Shown here: positions 10,601 to 19,425 of the stretch, in pieces | Numbering within the stretch: the first letter of the stretch is position 1 | Layout of the letters: each line of letters opens with the position of its first letter | Source of the DNA: Bradyrhizobiaceae bacterium PARB1 | Lineage (GTDB): Bacteria; Pseudomonadota; Alphaproteobacteria; Rhizobiales; Xanthobacteraceae | Assembly: GCA_002256345.1 (NCBI GenBank) | Contig: NKIY01000015.1 | Location: 62,001-126,000, forward strand | Direction: 5' to 3' | Length of the DNA stretch: 64,000 nt | Position numbers and translations under genes: made by a program | Notes under the pieces: generated by a model | What the model saw: only the letters and a program-made list of their open reading frames with translations | The model's database searches: none | Told to the model about the DNA's origin: nothing

Positions 10601-13600
10601 CGGCTTCGACTTGGCGCGCGTCTCCGAGGTCAGCGTCGCCTGCACGCCGATGCCATTGGTGCTCGGGCTGACCGAGAGCGTATGATCGAGGCCGTTGCCG
10701 CCGCCCGTCAGGTCGATCGCCTTGACCGCGCTGACCTGGGTCGGATCCTCGACCAGGCGGATATGGCCATTATCGACCTTGACGACGTAGTAGACCTGCC
10801 CCGGCGTCAGGCCGGAGATTTCCTGATCGCCCACCGACAGGCTGCCGACATTACCGCGCGAGGCCTGATAGATCTGCTTCAGCGCGATCACATGGCGCGA
10901 GGCAGCCGTCGTCGCCGTCAGGTCGATCACCGCATTGGTGTTGACGTCGCGCAGTTCGAACGAATTGGCGTCGATCGCCACGAGCTTGTAGTGGCCGGTG
11001 GTTTGCAGGCCGTCGCCCGCATTCTGCAGCCCGCCGATGGCATTGATGCCGAGCGCTTCCAGCGAGGAGTAATCGACCAGGATCGGATTGGCGTCGGTGC
11101 CCTTGAAGCCGTGATCCTTGAAATAGATGCGATTGGTGGCCGCATCGAGCCGTGCCAGCAGCACCGTCGCCGTGATCTGGCTGGCGCTCGCGGTGAAGGT
11201 CTGTACGCCGAGCGCATTGCCCTGCTCGATCTGGATCAGATTTCCGTTGGCATCCCGAAGCTGGAACAGATCGTTGCTGACCTTCACCACCGTATAGGTG
11301 GCGCCACTGACGAGCCCGGTGATCGCCGTATTGCCCGCGCCGGCATTGTAGACGACCTGATCGCCGGTGTTGAATCCATGCCCGGCGACGCGGATCGAAT
11401 CCGCGGATGCATCGATCGCGTTGAGATCGAAAGCCAGCGACATCGTCGTCGACTTGGTGGGATCGACCGCATAAATGACCGCATCGCCGGATTTCAGATC
11501 GGTCGCATCGATGGCGATCGTATCCTTGTTGCTGTCGACGGCCGTGCCCGGATTGAAGCTCTTCACCTTGGAAATGTAAGCGAGGCCATGCGCCGCATAG
11601 GCGCCGGGATCGCCGAGCGTGACGCGCTGGCCGGTGGTCTGGTCGCGCAATTCGAACGAGTTGGCATCGATGGCGACGAGATTGTAGCTGCGGTCGTTGA
11701 CGAGACCGCCGATGGCGTTGGCGCCATTCTCGGCGATCGAACCGTAGGTGACTTCCTTCGCCTGTCCGACGGCGAAGCCGTGGTCCTTCACATAGATGCG
11801 GCCGGTGGCGACATCGACACGGGCGAGATTGAGGCTGACCTTGGCATTGTCCGATGTACGCGTGAAGGACTGCACGCCGAGTGCGTTGCCCTGCGCGATC
11901 TGGATGACATTGCCATTGCTGTCCTTCAGCTTGAAGGTCGCGTCATCGACCTTCTCCACGGTATAGGTCGCGGCATCGGTAAGGCCGGTGATGGCCGTAT
12001 TGCCGGTACCGGCCGAGTAGCGCACCACATCGCCGGTGCTGAAACCGTGACCGGCCAGGCTGATCGTGTCGGCATTTTCGTTGATGGCGTCGATGTCGAA
12101 CACTTTCGACTTCACGACGTTCAGCGTCTGCGTCGACGAACTGTCGGTGCCGGCATTGTTGAGATCGATCGGCGGCTCTTTCGAGAGCTGGATGTGATCG
12201 GCATCGACAACGATGACGTAATAGGTCTTGCCCTTCTCCAGTCCGCCGACGGAATCGCCCTGCTGGCCGGGAATGACGAAGCCGGCGCTGACGCCCGGGA
12301 TCGACGCATTGGCGAGATACGGCGTGTAGACCACCGGCTGGCCATTGGTGAAACCGTGGCCGGGCATATTGAGCGTGTCGTTATCGACATCCACATCGCC
12401 GGCAAGGATGAAGCGATCCGACGGCGCGGGATTGAAGGTCTTGGTCTCGTCGCCGCCCGCGGTCGCGTTGCCGCCCGCGGTGACATGACCGTCGAGTGAG
12501 GCGGTGACGGTGCCGAAATCGAAAGCGAGCGCAACGCCAACGCCGGCGCGCCCGTCGATCGGGCTGACCGTGCTCGCATCGGGCGTCGTCTTCGACGTCC
12601 CCGTCGCCAGCACATTCACATTGCCGGCAGCCGTAATGGTCGCATCGACGCCAACCGTTGCAGTGGCCTTCAGGTCGGTATGCGAGATCGCAATGGCGAT
12701 GGACGAGCTCTTCGGATCGACGGTGTCCGTGATCAGATTCGACGACGCGCGCGCCACCGTCTTGGACGATGTCGCCCCCTTCGCCGAAATCGTGACGCTG
12801 CCGCCGGACACGATGGTGGTGGTGCCGGAGACATTGGCCTCGACCTCGCTCGACGCCATGCCGTAACCGGCTGCGATTTCGAGTCCGGTGAGCGACGCCA
12901 GGCCACCGCCGCCGATCGCCGAGGCGATCGCGGTCACCTGTGTATCGACCTTGGTCTCGGCCTTGATGTCCACGCTGCCGGTGGACACGATGGTCGCGTT
13001 CTTCACATTGATCTTGGCGTCGGCGCCGCGCATGATCACCGACAGATCGATGCCGGTCAGCGCGCTTGCCGCTACGCCCGGAACGGTACCGAGCAGGCTC
13101 GCCAGGCTGTTGCTGAATCCGGCCGCCGCCGCGGGCGCGTCGCTGGCGAGATTGGTGTCCTTGGCGATGGCGCTCATCTTGATGGCGCCGCCCTTGATGG
13201 TCGCGCCGTCCACCGTGATTTCGGCATTCTTCGACGTGAAGTCGAACGGCCAGCTCACCAGACGCTTGGCGACATCGGACACCGCGAGCGTGATCTTGCC
13301 AGCCTTCTTGCCTGCGGCCGTATCCGCCTCGGCGAGCAATTTTGCATTGGCACCGAGAATGATGGTGTGCCCGCCCGCCAGCGACGACGTGCCGTCCGGA
13401 TTGGTGGTCGGCATACCGAAGGTGATGTCGCCGGCATTGCCGCCGGCCTTCTGCGTCGAGATGATCGCCGACGTCGCGCCGGTGCCGACCTTGATGGTGT
13501 CGCCGATCAGCGTGATGGCATGGCCGTTGAGATTGATATCGCCGGTGACTTCGATCACGCTCTGGTGCAGGAAGTCGCCGTCGCTGGGCAGCACGCCGCC

Positions 13601-14809
13601 TTCGTTGAACGGATCGTAGCCGTCGTCCAGCGTATTGACGACGAGATTGGCATCGAAATCCGGCGCCAGCGACGAGATCTCGATCTTGTCGGTGCCGGTC
13701 CGCGCGAGAATGGTCAGCGTGCTCGTCGACGAGCCACGCGGCGCATTGAACCACTGGCTCTCGAAGAAGCCGTTGACGCTTTCCAGCACCATCATGCCGG
13801 CGGCGGTGTCGTATTTCAGCTTCGCGACATTGTTGCCGATATGCGCGCCGTCGAGTGCCGACAGGTCGAAGGTCAGATTGACCTGCGTGCCCTGAATCGT
13901 GACCGGCTCGAGCCCGCGATAGTTCACCGAACGGCCGTCATAGGCGAGCGAGCCGTCATGCGACGACGTCGCGAAGGACGTCAGGTTCTGTACTGCGCCG
14001 GTGTCGAGCACCAGCGTGTCGAAGCCGCCGCTGCCGCCGTCGAGGAAGCCCTTCAGCGAGCCCGATGCGGTGACGGTGAACGTGTCATTGTTGCCCGCGG
14101 CACCGACCAGATTCTCGAAGCCGTTGAACGAATAGACGCCGACCGTGCCGGCGCCTGCGCCGTTCACCAACCAATTGGTGTCGAGCGTCGAGCCAAAGAT
14201 TGTGTCGTCCTCACCACCGCCATCGAGATTCTCGATGCTGGAAAACGCAACGGCCGCCGCACCATCGATGCTGCCGCCGCCCTGCCCGTCGAGCCGCCAG
14301 TTGGCCGCCTGGTCGGGCTTCGCAATCACCGACAACGTGTCATTGCCACCGGCGCCGATCACCTCGACCTGAGGCTTCGCGGCTCCATCGGGCAGCGACG
14401 ACACATCAAGCGTGATGCGGTCATTGCCGGCGCCGCCGACGATGCGCACGCTGCTGCCTTCAGCCACGACCTGCGACGACAGCACGGTATTCGGATTGTT
14501 GCGATCGACGGTTTCGATGCGCTGGATATGCTGGGTCTGCTCGTTGGTGGTGACCACCTGATCGAGGAAACGCACCAGCACGTCGTGGTTCTGCTGCGCG
14601 GGCTGGATCGCAGAGAGATCGACGACGACGGGATCGGCGCTCATCAAGAGGCGCTGTTCGAGCGGATCGAAGATCAGCTTCGGCGGCGGTCCCGGCGGAT
14701 GCACCAAACGCGAAATCGACGATTTCAGCCGCGATGCCCATTTCCGGCGAACCCTGAACGGATGCCCGAAAGCCGTCAGGTGTCGATCGTCGTTTCCGCC
14801 GCTACGCAT
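7616..14809 (-). CDS. Giant LEPR-XLL domain adhesin-like protein, N-terminal part ended by a frameshift stop
   Basis: The frame encodes about 2400 residues. Near residues 50-59 it carries LEQRLLMSAD preceded by a basic and proline-rich leader, matching the LEPR-XLL type N-terminal motif known from very large, probably exported repeat proteins. No classical signal peptide is seen. After this come beta-rich segments (GGAGNDRITLDV, GGEDDTIFGS), several hundred residues of repeated glycine/alanine/valine strands, and a block between about 12400 and 10700 of tandem modules containing GHGF-x-TG and GNTAITGL motifs. The frame ends in a TGA at 7616-7618, but homologous sequence carries on in another frame immediately downstream. 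I chose the ATG at 14809 because a GGGGG stretch precedes it. An ATG at 14845 and a TTG at 14863 are in frame alternatives. Likely role: cell-surface or secreted adhesion or biofilm factor, inferred from architecture only. Long plus-strand frames in this region are antisense shadows. Confidence 0.8.
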   Translation of the reverse strand: MRSGGNDDRHLTAFGHPFRVRRKWASRLKSSISRLVHPPGPPPKLIFDPLEQRLLMSADPVVVDLSAIQPAQQNHDVLVRFLDQVVTTNEQTQHIQRIETVDRNNPNTVLSSQVVAEGSSVRIVGGAGNDRITLDVSSLPDGAAKPQVEVIGAGGNDTLSVIAKPDQAANWRLDGQGGGSIDGAAAVAFSSIENLDGGGEDDTIFGSTLDTNWLVNGAGAGTVGVYSFNGFENLVGAAGNNDTFTVTASGSLKGFLDGGSGGFDTLVLDTGAVQNLTSFATSSHDGSLAYDGRSVNYRGLEPVTIQGTQVNLTFDLSALDGAHIGNNVAKLKYDTAAGMMVLESVNGFFESQWFNAPRGSSTSTLTILARTGTDKIEISSLAPDFDANLVVNTLDDGYDPFNEGGVLPSDGDFLHQSVIEVTGDINLNGHAITLIGDTIKVGTGATSAIISTQKAGGNAGDITFGMPTTNPDGTSSLAGGHTIILGANAKLLAEADTAAGKKAGKITLAVSDVAKRLVSWPFDFTSKNAEITVDGATIKGGAIKMSAIAKDTNLASDAPAAAAGFSNSLASLLGTVPGVAASALTGIDLSVIMRGADAKINVKNATIVSTGSVDIKAETKVDTQVTAIASAIGGGGLASLTGLEIAAGYGMASSEVEANVSGTTTIVSGGSVTISAKGATSSKTVARASSNLITDTVDPKSSSIAIAISHTDLKATATVGVDATITAAGNVNVLATGTSKTTPDASTVSPIDGRAGVGVALAFDFGTVTASLDGHVTAGGNATAGGDETKTFNPAPSDRFILAGDVDVDNDTLNMPGHGFTNGQPVVYTPYLANASIPGVSAGFVIPGQQGDSVGGLEKGKTYYVIVVDADHIQLSKEPPIDLNNAGTDSSSTQTLNVVKSKVFDIDAINENADTISLAGHGFSTGDVVRYSAGTGNTAITGLTDAATYTVEKVDDATFKLKDSNGNVIQIAQGNALGVQSFTRTSDNAKVSLNLARVDVATGRIYVKDHGFAVGQAKEVTYGSIAENGANAIGGLVNDRSYNLVAIDANSFELRDQTTGQRVTLGDPGAYAAHGLAYISKVKSFNPGTAVDSNKDTIAIDATDLKSGDAVIYAVDPTKSTTMSLAFDLNAIDASADSIRVAGHGFNTGDQVVYNAGAGNTAITGLVSGATYTVVKVSNDLFQLRDANGNLIQIEQGNALGVQTFTASASQITATVLLARLDAATNRIYFKDHGFKGTDANPILVDYSSLEALGINAIGGLQNAGDGLQTTGHYKLVAIDANSFELRDVNTNAVIDLTATTAASRHVIALKQIYQASRGNVGSLSVGDQEISGLTPGQVYYVVKVDNGHIRLVEDPTQVSAVKAIDLTGGGNGLDHTLSVSPSTNGIGVQATLTSETRAKSKPEIGGKFNPTKYKDILSKPDIALAAIFGNASATSGKNGAGKDITNDGLSAAGAVAVNVVIHDVEASIGKNATVAKPTVVQTGGHVDVIAKTTQKTQLIAQSDVSKSKTKATEPGATVSLSFAVGYYKNDVAATIYGNSQVDAAGTVTVNAALSYPFLILPADLILGIPQDIANRGVSALTDLLDGTFGIGSKFMNTFVMARAKAAETQSMAISGAVAVNTYFNTSTATIKSGARINQMLPAAGNNAQSVVVTASTKMEFAEMAGIGKWSLSESPIGKGIYENKKAGQLLSGGDIVDFYGRSGSKSLGGSVLFDDIENTVHATIEGDVKIGIGSAGSLTVKATEDILRVAIAQSGGKTDDKGKLAFGGSGLILRQRSDIQAGLLATNTAGPTVTGGGALIIEAKTGGTQVGIAGSIISGGAGSTGIGLSVLTNDVVSKVAAFVGAAPSSADTTPTGAVTLDVGNTSISAHTGGVWVNVVATGTVISSQPGAPVPLSEEPDDPLDGISLPGLFGEAATAPPSGKSGYGIAGSASVNVFDQTTLAYINARGVLQTGLLALEAVNDPIVVAFVGGIAVATSAGTVNGGGTTAGGAFGVNQITTNTQAFIANRLSGAGNGLTVSSRGADQAGQDEISIKATRGGVLATLTAAISANMNTGQANAFAGSVSINRLVDKTRALIDGADVSNIRESVDARIQAINEADVIAIGGGGAGTAGAKGIGASIGFNQLAAQTQAGVFGTVRRGSLVLGSNATTGNELAITAMNDQSLSAVAVSVGAATGANATGAAFTIGINIVSTDERVFTRDNAASIHAGIQNADVAASRVSLEAKDNTVIVAVAGALGIGTQGSGYGIGLGWNQIALKVRATIDNATVTARSGDVTLTAHSTQDGLIPVSGKIAAAAIGAAGGGGSGVDIGASLAVNGILNNVEATISGGSRVTAGGSGNVSVKASDESTINALTGGVAISTKGSPVGAAIGANYIANTVTAKIDSSVIDAAAA

Positions 14810-14820
14810 GTCTGCCCCCA

Positions 14821-14857
14821 AAGAATGGGTCAACGCAGCCCGCATTAACCCATTCTT
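14821..14857. promoter_or_regulatory. Inverted repeat just upstream of the giant gene start
   Basis: A perfect 10-bp inverted repeat (AAGAATGGGT and ACCCATTCTT) with a 17-bp spacer sits immediately upstream of the ATG at 14809. Its proximal arm abuts the GGGGG stretch that could serve as ribosome binding site. It could be a dimeric repressor site, or an mRNA hairpin that hides the start region. If translation began at 14845 or 14863 the repeat would lie inside the coding sequence. Function is inferred from position only. Confidence 0.4.
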
Positions 14858-15082
14858 AACCAAGCACCTGCGGCCTTATGGTTTTATGTCGGTTTTGTAG
14901 CGGTTCCGGATTTTAGTTAATTCTGAACGAAATATTCGATTGCATAGCTGCGGCGAAACACGCGATCGAATAGGCGGCTTCAAGCGAAATCGCATGTGCG
15001 AGATCGTGCGACCGATCGGCGAGATATCATTGAGAAGTCGGAGAAACTGACCGCGGGCTGACGGCAGCCGCAACGGACCGCG

Positions 15083-16054
15083 CTACGAACCATCCTTCAT
15101 CGCCGCATCCAGTGCGCGGCGGGCAGCGAGCAGTTCTTCGAGCACGGCTTCCAGCCTTTCGCGGTCGAGCGAGCGCACCGGGCGTGGTTGCGGCGGATTT
15201 GTCTTGGGCTGTGGTGCAGAATTGGCACGCGGCTGCGGCGTCGGATTGGCACGGCTCATCGTCGCCGGATCGGTGCGGCCGATGGCTTGCTGCAGGCGCG
15301 GCTCGACGCGCGGTGCAGCGCGCATGGCGGGATCGGTGCGCACCTCCGGCGCGCGTCCGGTCTGCGGATCGGGTTCACGGCGAGCAACGACCTCAGGAGC
15401 CTTGACGTCAGGCGCCTTGCGGGCGGCGACCGGCTCAGGTTCGGCCTCCTCCTCTTCTTCCTCGTCGCCAGCACCTTCTTCGTCGGACTCCTCGTCCTCG
15501 GAGGACGCCTCTTCGTCGTCGTCTTCGTCCTCTTCCTCGGATTCCTCCTCGTCGCCTTCTTCGGACTCGTCCTCGTCAGACTCTTCCTCTTCGGCGTCCT
15601 CCGTCTCGTCGTCGGAGGCTTCCTCGTCGTCTTCCTCGAGCTCCTCTTCAAGCTCGGCTTCAGCCTCTTCCTCCGGTTCTTCCTCGACCATCGCGGGCTT
15701 CGACGCCGGGCGCGTCACGATCGGTGCGGCAGCCGACATGCGCGGCTCCGACGCGCGCACGGGCGCGAAGGCCGGCGCGGCCTGCTCGTCCACCAGCCCC
15801 TGCACCGCCTTGATACCGTTCTCTTTGAGAATCCGTTGCACGCCGCGGATCGTGTAGCCCTCGCCGTACAACAGCCGGCGGATACCGCGCAGCAGATCGA
15901 CGTCGTCCGGGCGATAATATCGCCGGCCGCCGGATCGCTTCATGGGCTTGATTTGAGTGAACCGCGTTTCCCAGAACCGCAGCACATGCTGCGGAATGTC
16001 GAGGTCGTCGGCGACCTCGCTGATGGTCCGAAACGCATCCGGCGCTTTATCCAA
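15083..16054 (-). CDS. MerR family transcriptional regulator with long acidic tract
   Basis: 323 residues from a TTG start (the first ATG is too far inside the domain). Residues about 10-78 form a MerR-type winged helix: [19 protein letters not shown], then [17 protein letters not shown] and a GYTIRGVQ wing. MerR proteins bind promoter DNA as dimers. This one lacks a recognisable C-terminal effector domain and has no cysteine metal site. Instead residues about 123-208 are almost pure Glu/Asp with some Ser/Ala, followed by a Pro/Gln/Arg-rich stretch and a short helical C terminus ([17 protein letters not shown]). It lies 37 bp downstream of ihfA and is probably co-transcribed with it, the usual arrangement in this bacterial group. 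Target genes are unknown. Confidence 0.88.
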   Translation of the reverse strand: MDKAPDAFRTISEVADDLDIPQHVLRFWETRFTQIKPMKRSGGRRYYRPDDVDLLRGIRRLLYGEGYTIRGVQRILKENGIKAVQGLVDEQAAPAFAPVRASEPRMSAAAPIVTRPASKPAMVEEEPEEEAEAELEEELEEDDEEASDDETEDAEEEESDEDESEEGDEEESEEEDEDDDEEASSEDEESDEEGAGDEEEEEEAEPEPVAARKAPDVKAPEVVARREPDPQTGRAPEVRTDPAMRAAPRVEPRLQQAIGRTDPATMSRANPTPQPRANSAPQPKTNPPQPRPVRSLDRERLEAVLEELLAARRALDAAMKDGS

Positions 16055-16091
16055 GTGCAGGATTCCTGTGGTTCATCCCGAAATTATAACA

Positions 16092-16427
16092 TCAATCGTC
16101 GTGGTCTTTGCCGTTGCCGGCGGGCGTCGTATTGCCGTTGATACGCTGCTTCAGAATTGCCGACGGCTTGAACACCATCACCCGCCGCGGCGAAATCGGG
16201 ACTTCCGTGCCCGTCTTCGGATTGCGTCCGATGCGCTCGCCCTTGCTGCGCACCATGAAGGAGCCGAACGATGACAGCTTCACTGTCTCGCCCTTTTCCA
16301 GACAATCCGTGATCTCTTTCAGAACAAGTTCAACAAACGCAGACGACTCAGTGCGCGACAAGCCTACCTTTTGATAGACCGCCTCGCACAGATCAACGCG
16401 TGTGACTGTTTTTCCCGTGCCCGTCAT
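16092..16427 (-). CDS. ihfA: Integration host factor subunit alpha
   Basis: 111 residues, ATG start. This is the small DNA-bending HU/IHF fold: N-terminal helices ([28 protein letters not shown]) and the beta-arm signature region [16 protein letters not shown] that inserts into the minor groove at a Pro-induced kink. IHF alpha pairs with IHF beta to bend DNA during replication, recombination and sigma-54 transcription. The C-terminal tail after RINGN is polar and slightly longer than in E. coli. It follows fabH by 147 bp, which probably contains its own promoter, and precedes the merR-like gene, the standard alphaproteobacterial order. Confidence 0.96.
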   Translation of the reverse strand: MTGTGKTVTRVDLCEAVYQKVGLSRTESSAFVELVLKEITDCLEKGETVKLSSFGSFMVRSKGERIGRNPKTGTEVPISPRRVMVFKPSAILKQRINGNTTPAGNGKDHDD

Positions 16428-16574
16428 GCCAGCCCCAAAAACTTCTCGGCGAACCGAAATTCGCCACGGAAACTAGGAGGTTAACGCCACCGGGTCAACA
16501 CCGCAGGACGCTGCAAGCGCATGGAAAATCATGACAATTCGAGCTGTTGTGGTTTTGCCACCATCAACGGCGCA

Positions 16575-17546
16575 TCACCAGCGGACCAATGCCGAGCCCC
16601 AGGTGAAGCCGCCGCCCATGGCTTCGAGCAAGACCAGGTCACCTTTCTTGATGCGTCCGTCATTGACCGCAACAGATAGCGCCAACGGGATCGATGCCGC
16701 CGACGTGTTGCCGTGGCGATCCACTGTGAGCACGACTTTTTGCGGCGCAATATGCAATTTATGCGCGGAGGCGTCGATAATGCGCTTGTTCGCCTGATGC
16801 GGGACGAACCAGTCGATGGTCTCCGCGCTCTCGCCCGTCGCCGCGAAGGCATCGACGATCACGTCGGTGATCATGCCGACTGCATGTTTAAAGACCTCGC
16901 GGCCTTCCATGCGCAGATATCCGACCGTTTGCGTCGAGGACGGCCCGCCATCGACGAACAGTTTTTCCTTGTGCCGGCCATCGGAGCGCAGATGCGTGGT
17001 CAGCACGCCGCGATCGGCCGTTGTTCCCGCCTGCTCCTGCGCTTCGAGCACCACGGCGCCGGCGCCGTCGCCAAACAGCACGCAGGTGCCGCGATCGGTC
17101 CAGTCGAGAATCCGCGAAAACGTCTCGGCGCCGATCACCAGCGCACGCTTGCCGGTGCCGGTGCGCAGCAGGCTGTCGGCTGTCGTGAGCGCGAAGATGA
17201 AGCCCGAGCACACCGCCTGTAGGTCGAACGCTGCACCATGCGTGATGCCGAGCGCGTTCTGCACCGCTACGGCGGTTGCAGGAAAGGTGTTGTCCGGTGT
17301 CGAGGTCGCCAGCACGATCAGGTCGATGGACTGCGCATCGATGCCGGCATTCTTCAGCGCCGCCTGCGCCGCCTTGACCGCAAGATGCGAGGTGAACTCG
17401 CCTTCCGCAGCGATATGGCGTTGCTGGATGCCGGTGCGCTGGACGATCCATTCGTCCGACGTGTCGACCTTGGTCGCCAGTTCAGCATTGGTGAGAACAC
17501 GCTCCGGCAGATAGGAGCCGCAGCCGAGCACGACCGAACGTATCAC
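16575..17546 (-). CDS. fabH: Beta-ketoacyl-ACP synthase III
   Basis: 323 residues from a GTG start whose GTGA overlaps the plsX stop by 4 bp, indicating translational coupling. FabH condenses acetyl-CoA with malonyl-ACP to begin fatty acid synthesis in the cytoplasm. The thiolase-fold catalytic triad is visible: Cys113 in LQAVCSGF, His250 in VPHQANKRI and Asn280 in HGNTSAAS. The C-terminal glycine-rich signature GGGFTWGS is intact. Length is normal for the family. Pairing with plsX links acyl-chain initiation to phospholipid precursor synthesis. Confidence 0.97.
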   Translation of the reverse strand: MIRSVVLGCGSYLPERVLTNAELATKVDTSDEWIVQRTGIQQRHIAAEGEFTSHLAVKAAQAALKNAGIDAQSIDLIVLATSTPDNTFPATAVAVQNALGITHGAAFDLQAVCSGFIFALTTADSLLRTGTGKRALVIGAETFSRILDWTDRGTCVLFGDGAGAVVLEAQEQAGTTADRGVLTTHLRSDGRHKEKLFVDGGPSSTQTVGYLRMEGREVFKHAVGMITDVIVDAFAATGESAETIDWFVPHQANKRIIDASAHKLHIAPQKVVLTVDRHGNTSAASIPLALSVAVNDGRIKKGDLVLLEAMGGGFTWGSALVRW

Positions 17547-18604
17547 GAGACAGCCTCCTGCGCGGCCGCAGGCGCAGCAGAAGCGCCATGATCCCGGTCG
17601 AGCGTTTGATTGATTTTATTGAGCAGGTCGTAGCGAACCATGTCGTAGCCGACATCGACCGCATAAGCGAAGCCATCGGCATCGGTGCCGCCGTGGCTCT
17701 TCACCACGATGCCGTTGAGGCCGAGAAACACGCCGCCATTGGATTTCGAGGGATCCATCTTGTCGCGCAACGCCTTGAAGGCGTTCTTGGCGAACAGATA
17801 ACCGATCTTGGAGCGCCAGGTGCGGCTCATGGCGGCGCGCAGGTATTCGGCGAGCTGGCGGGCAGTGCCTTCCGCCGCCTTCAGCGCGATATTGCCCGAA
17901 AAGCCTTCGGTGACGATGACGTCGGCGTCACCCTTGCCGATGCCGTCGCCCTCGACGAAGCCGATGAACTTCAGCTGCGGCAGGTCGGCGGCGCGCAGCA
18001 GCTCTGCTGCTTCGCGAATCTCCTCGCCGCCCTTCACTTCCTCGACGCCGATATTGAGCAGGCCGACGGTCGGGCGCTCGAGATCGAACATCACCCGCGC
18101 CATGGCGCTGCCCATGATCGCCAGCGACTTCAAATGATGCGCATCGCCGCCGATGGTGGCGCCGAGATCGAGCACGATGCTGTCGCCGCGCATGGTCGGC
18201 CACACCGCAGCAATGGCCGGACGATCGATCCCCGGCAAGGTGCGCAGGCAGAACCGCGCCATCGCCATCAGCGCGCCGGTGTTGCCGGCGGAGACCGCGA
18301 CATCGGCTTCGCCATGCTTCACCGCATCGATGGCCATCCACATGGACGACACCTTGCGACCGCGGCGCAGCGCCTGGCTCGGCTTGTCATGCATGGAGAC
18401 GGCGACGTCGGAATGGATCACCTTCGACACTTTTTTCAGCGCCGGATGGTTCGCCAATTCCTTCTCGATCTGCGTGCTGTCACCAACCAGCACGAATTCG
18501 CTGTCGGGATGCCGGGTCAGCGAAATCGCCGCGCCGGGAATGACCACCGAGGGGCCGAAATCACCGCCCATGGCGTCGAGCGCGATGCGAACCTTTTTAG
18601 CCAT
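17543..18604 (-). CDS. plsX: Phosphate acyltransferase PlsX
   Basis: 353 residues, ATG start. PlsX converts acyl-ACP to acyl-phosphate, the donor used by PlsY for glycerol-3-phosphate acylation in phospholipid synthesis; it is a peripheral membrane enzyme. The N-terminal signature [12 protein letters not shown] and the internal [12 protein letters not shown] and [11 protein letters not shown] motifs fit the family. It overlaps fabH by 4 bp. About 200 bp separate it from the YceD-family gene upstream, so it may have its own promoter as well as operon read-through. Confidence 0.97.
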   Translation of the reverse strand: MAKKVRIALDAMGGDFGPSVVIPGAAISLTRHPDSEFVLVGDSTQIEKELANHPALKKVSKVIHSDVAVSMHDKPSQALRRGRKVSSMWMAIDAVKHGEADVAVSAGNTGALMAMARFCLRTLPGIDRPAIAAVWPTMRGDSIVLDLGATIGGDAHHLKSLAIMGSAMARVMFDLERPTVGLLNIGVEEVKGGEEIREAAELLRAADLPQLKFIGFVEGDGIGKGDADVIVTEGFSGNIALKAAEGTARQLAEYLRAAMSRTWRSKIGYLFAKNAFKALRDKMDPSKSNGGVFLGLNGIVVKSHGGTDADGFAYAVDVGYDMVRYDLLNKINQTLDRDHGASAAPAAAQEAVS

Positions 18605-18804
18605 GTACGTCCTGGAAACCTGTCTTGTGCGGTATCATCAACATGGCCGCCGACGAACTGCCGCGACCGGCGGCAGCAAAGTGATGGCATGGACCCGTTT
18701 TCGGCGCGCGACAATAGCGTTTCCGCCATTTGACACAACACCTTGACCGGGCAGTTTTCCCCCGCAAGCTGCAGGGGAACGGAATCGGAACCGGCCGGGC
18801 CGCT

Positions 18805-19425
18805 TCACGTCTTTTTCGGCTTGTCCGGCGCCTCCTGCAACGCCTTGAGCGCCGCGAAGGGATGTTCGTCGGGATTCGGCGCCTCGACCTGGTCCTGAAA
18901 CACCGCATCCGGCTTGCGCGGATACGGATCGAGCCCCAGGAACAGCGCGTCGGTGGCCAGTTTTCCGATGTCGATGGCGCCGTCCTCGATGGGCTCCGGC
19001 GGGTCCGGACGCTCGTCGTCGCGCTCGCCGTCGTCTTCCTCCATCGATTCGGCGAGTTCGCGAATCTGCGACGGCGGCGCAAAAACGACGTCCACATCCT
19101 CGTCGACATCGTTCTCGACCGGGTCGAGTGACACCACACAGGTCTGCGTGACCCGGCCCGTCACCCGGCCCGTCACATGCACTGTCCCGCCCCGCACCGG
19201 CAGCAGCTTCAGCTCGGCCTTGACCGCGGCGATGGCGGGCAGACCGCCGAGTTCGGCCATTGCCTTGCGCTCGTCCGGCCGCGCCTCGATGGTCTGGAAC
19301 AGACCCGCCTCGGGGATTTCAGCGACCGGCACCGGCACGCTCCAGGGCGGCGGCGGGAGTTGCGACGGCGGAAGCTGCGACGGCCCGAGTTTTGAAGACT
19401 TTGGGCCGCGATCGGATTTGCTCAT
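18805..19425 (-). CDS. YceD family (DUF177) protein
   Basis: 206 residues. The ATG at 19425 overlaps the stop of the upstream CBP3-type chaperone (ATGA), and this supports the start over a longer frame. The protein has a Pro/Gln-rich N terminus, a beta-strand region containing TQTCVVSLDPVE (the most conserved part of DUF177) and an acidic segment (MEEDDGERDDERPDPPEPIEDG). YceD proteins are linked to 23S rRNA accumulation and to ribosomal protein L32 and lipid-gene loci, but the biochemical role is unclear. A 12-bp tandem duplication near 19150-19175 encodes the repeated VTGRVTGRV just before the conserved strand. Confidence 0.85.
   Translation of the reverse strand: MSKSDRGPKSSKLGPSQLPPSQLPPPPWSVPVPVAEIPEAGLFQTIEARPDERKAMAELGGLPAIAAVKAELKLLPVRGGTVHVTGRVTGRVTQTCVVSLDPVENDVDEDVDVVFAPPSQIRELAESMEEDDGERDDERPDPPEPIEDGAIDIGKLATDALFLGLDPYPRKPDAVFQDQVEAPNPDEHPFAALKALQEAPDKPKKT

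Noticed and set aside
10316-14848. Two plus-strand frames of about 725 codons each (10316-12499 and 12680-14848)
   Set aside because: They mirror the minus-strand coding sequence and have no recognisable protein features.
14864-15082. tRNA or other RNA gene in the merR-giant gene gap
   Set aside because: No acceptor stem or T-loop pattern could be found on either strand. The region is AT-rich and most likely holds the promoter of the giant gene.
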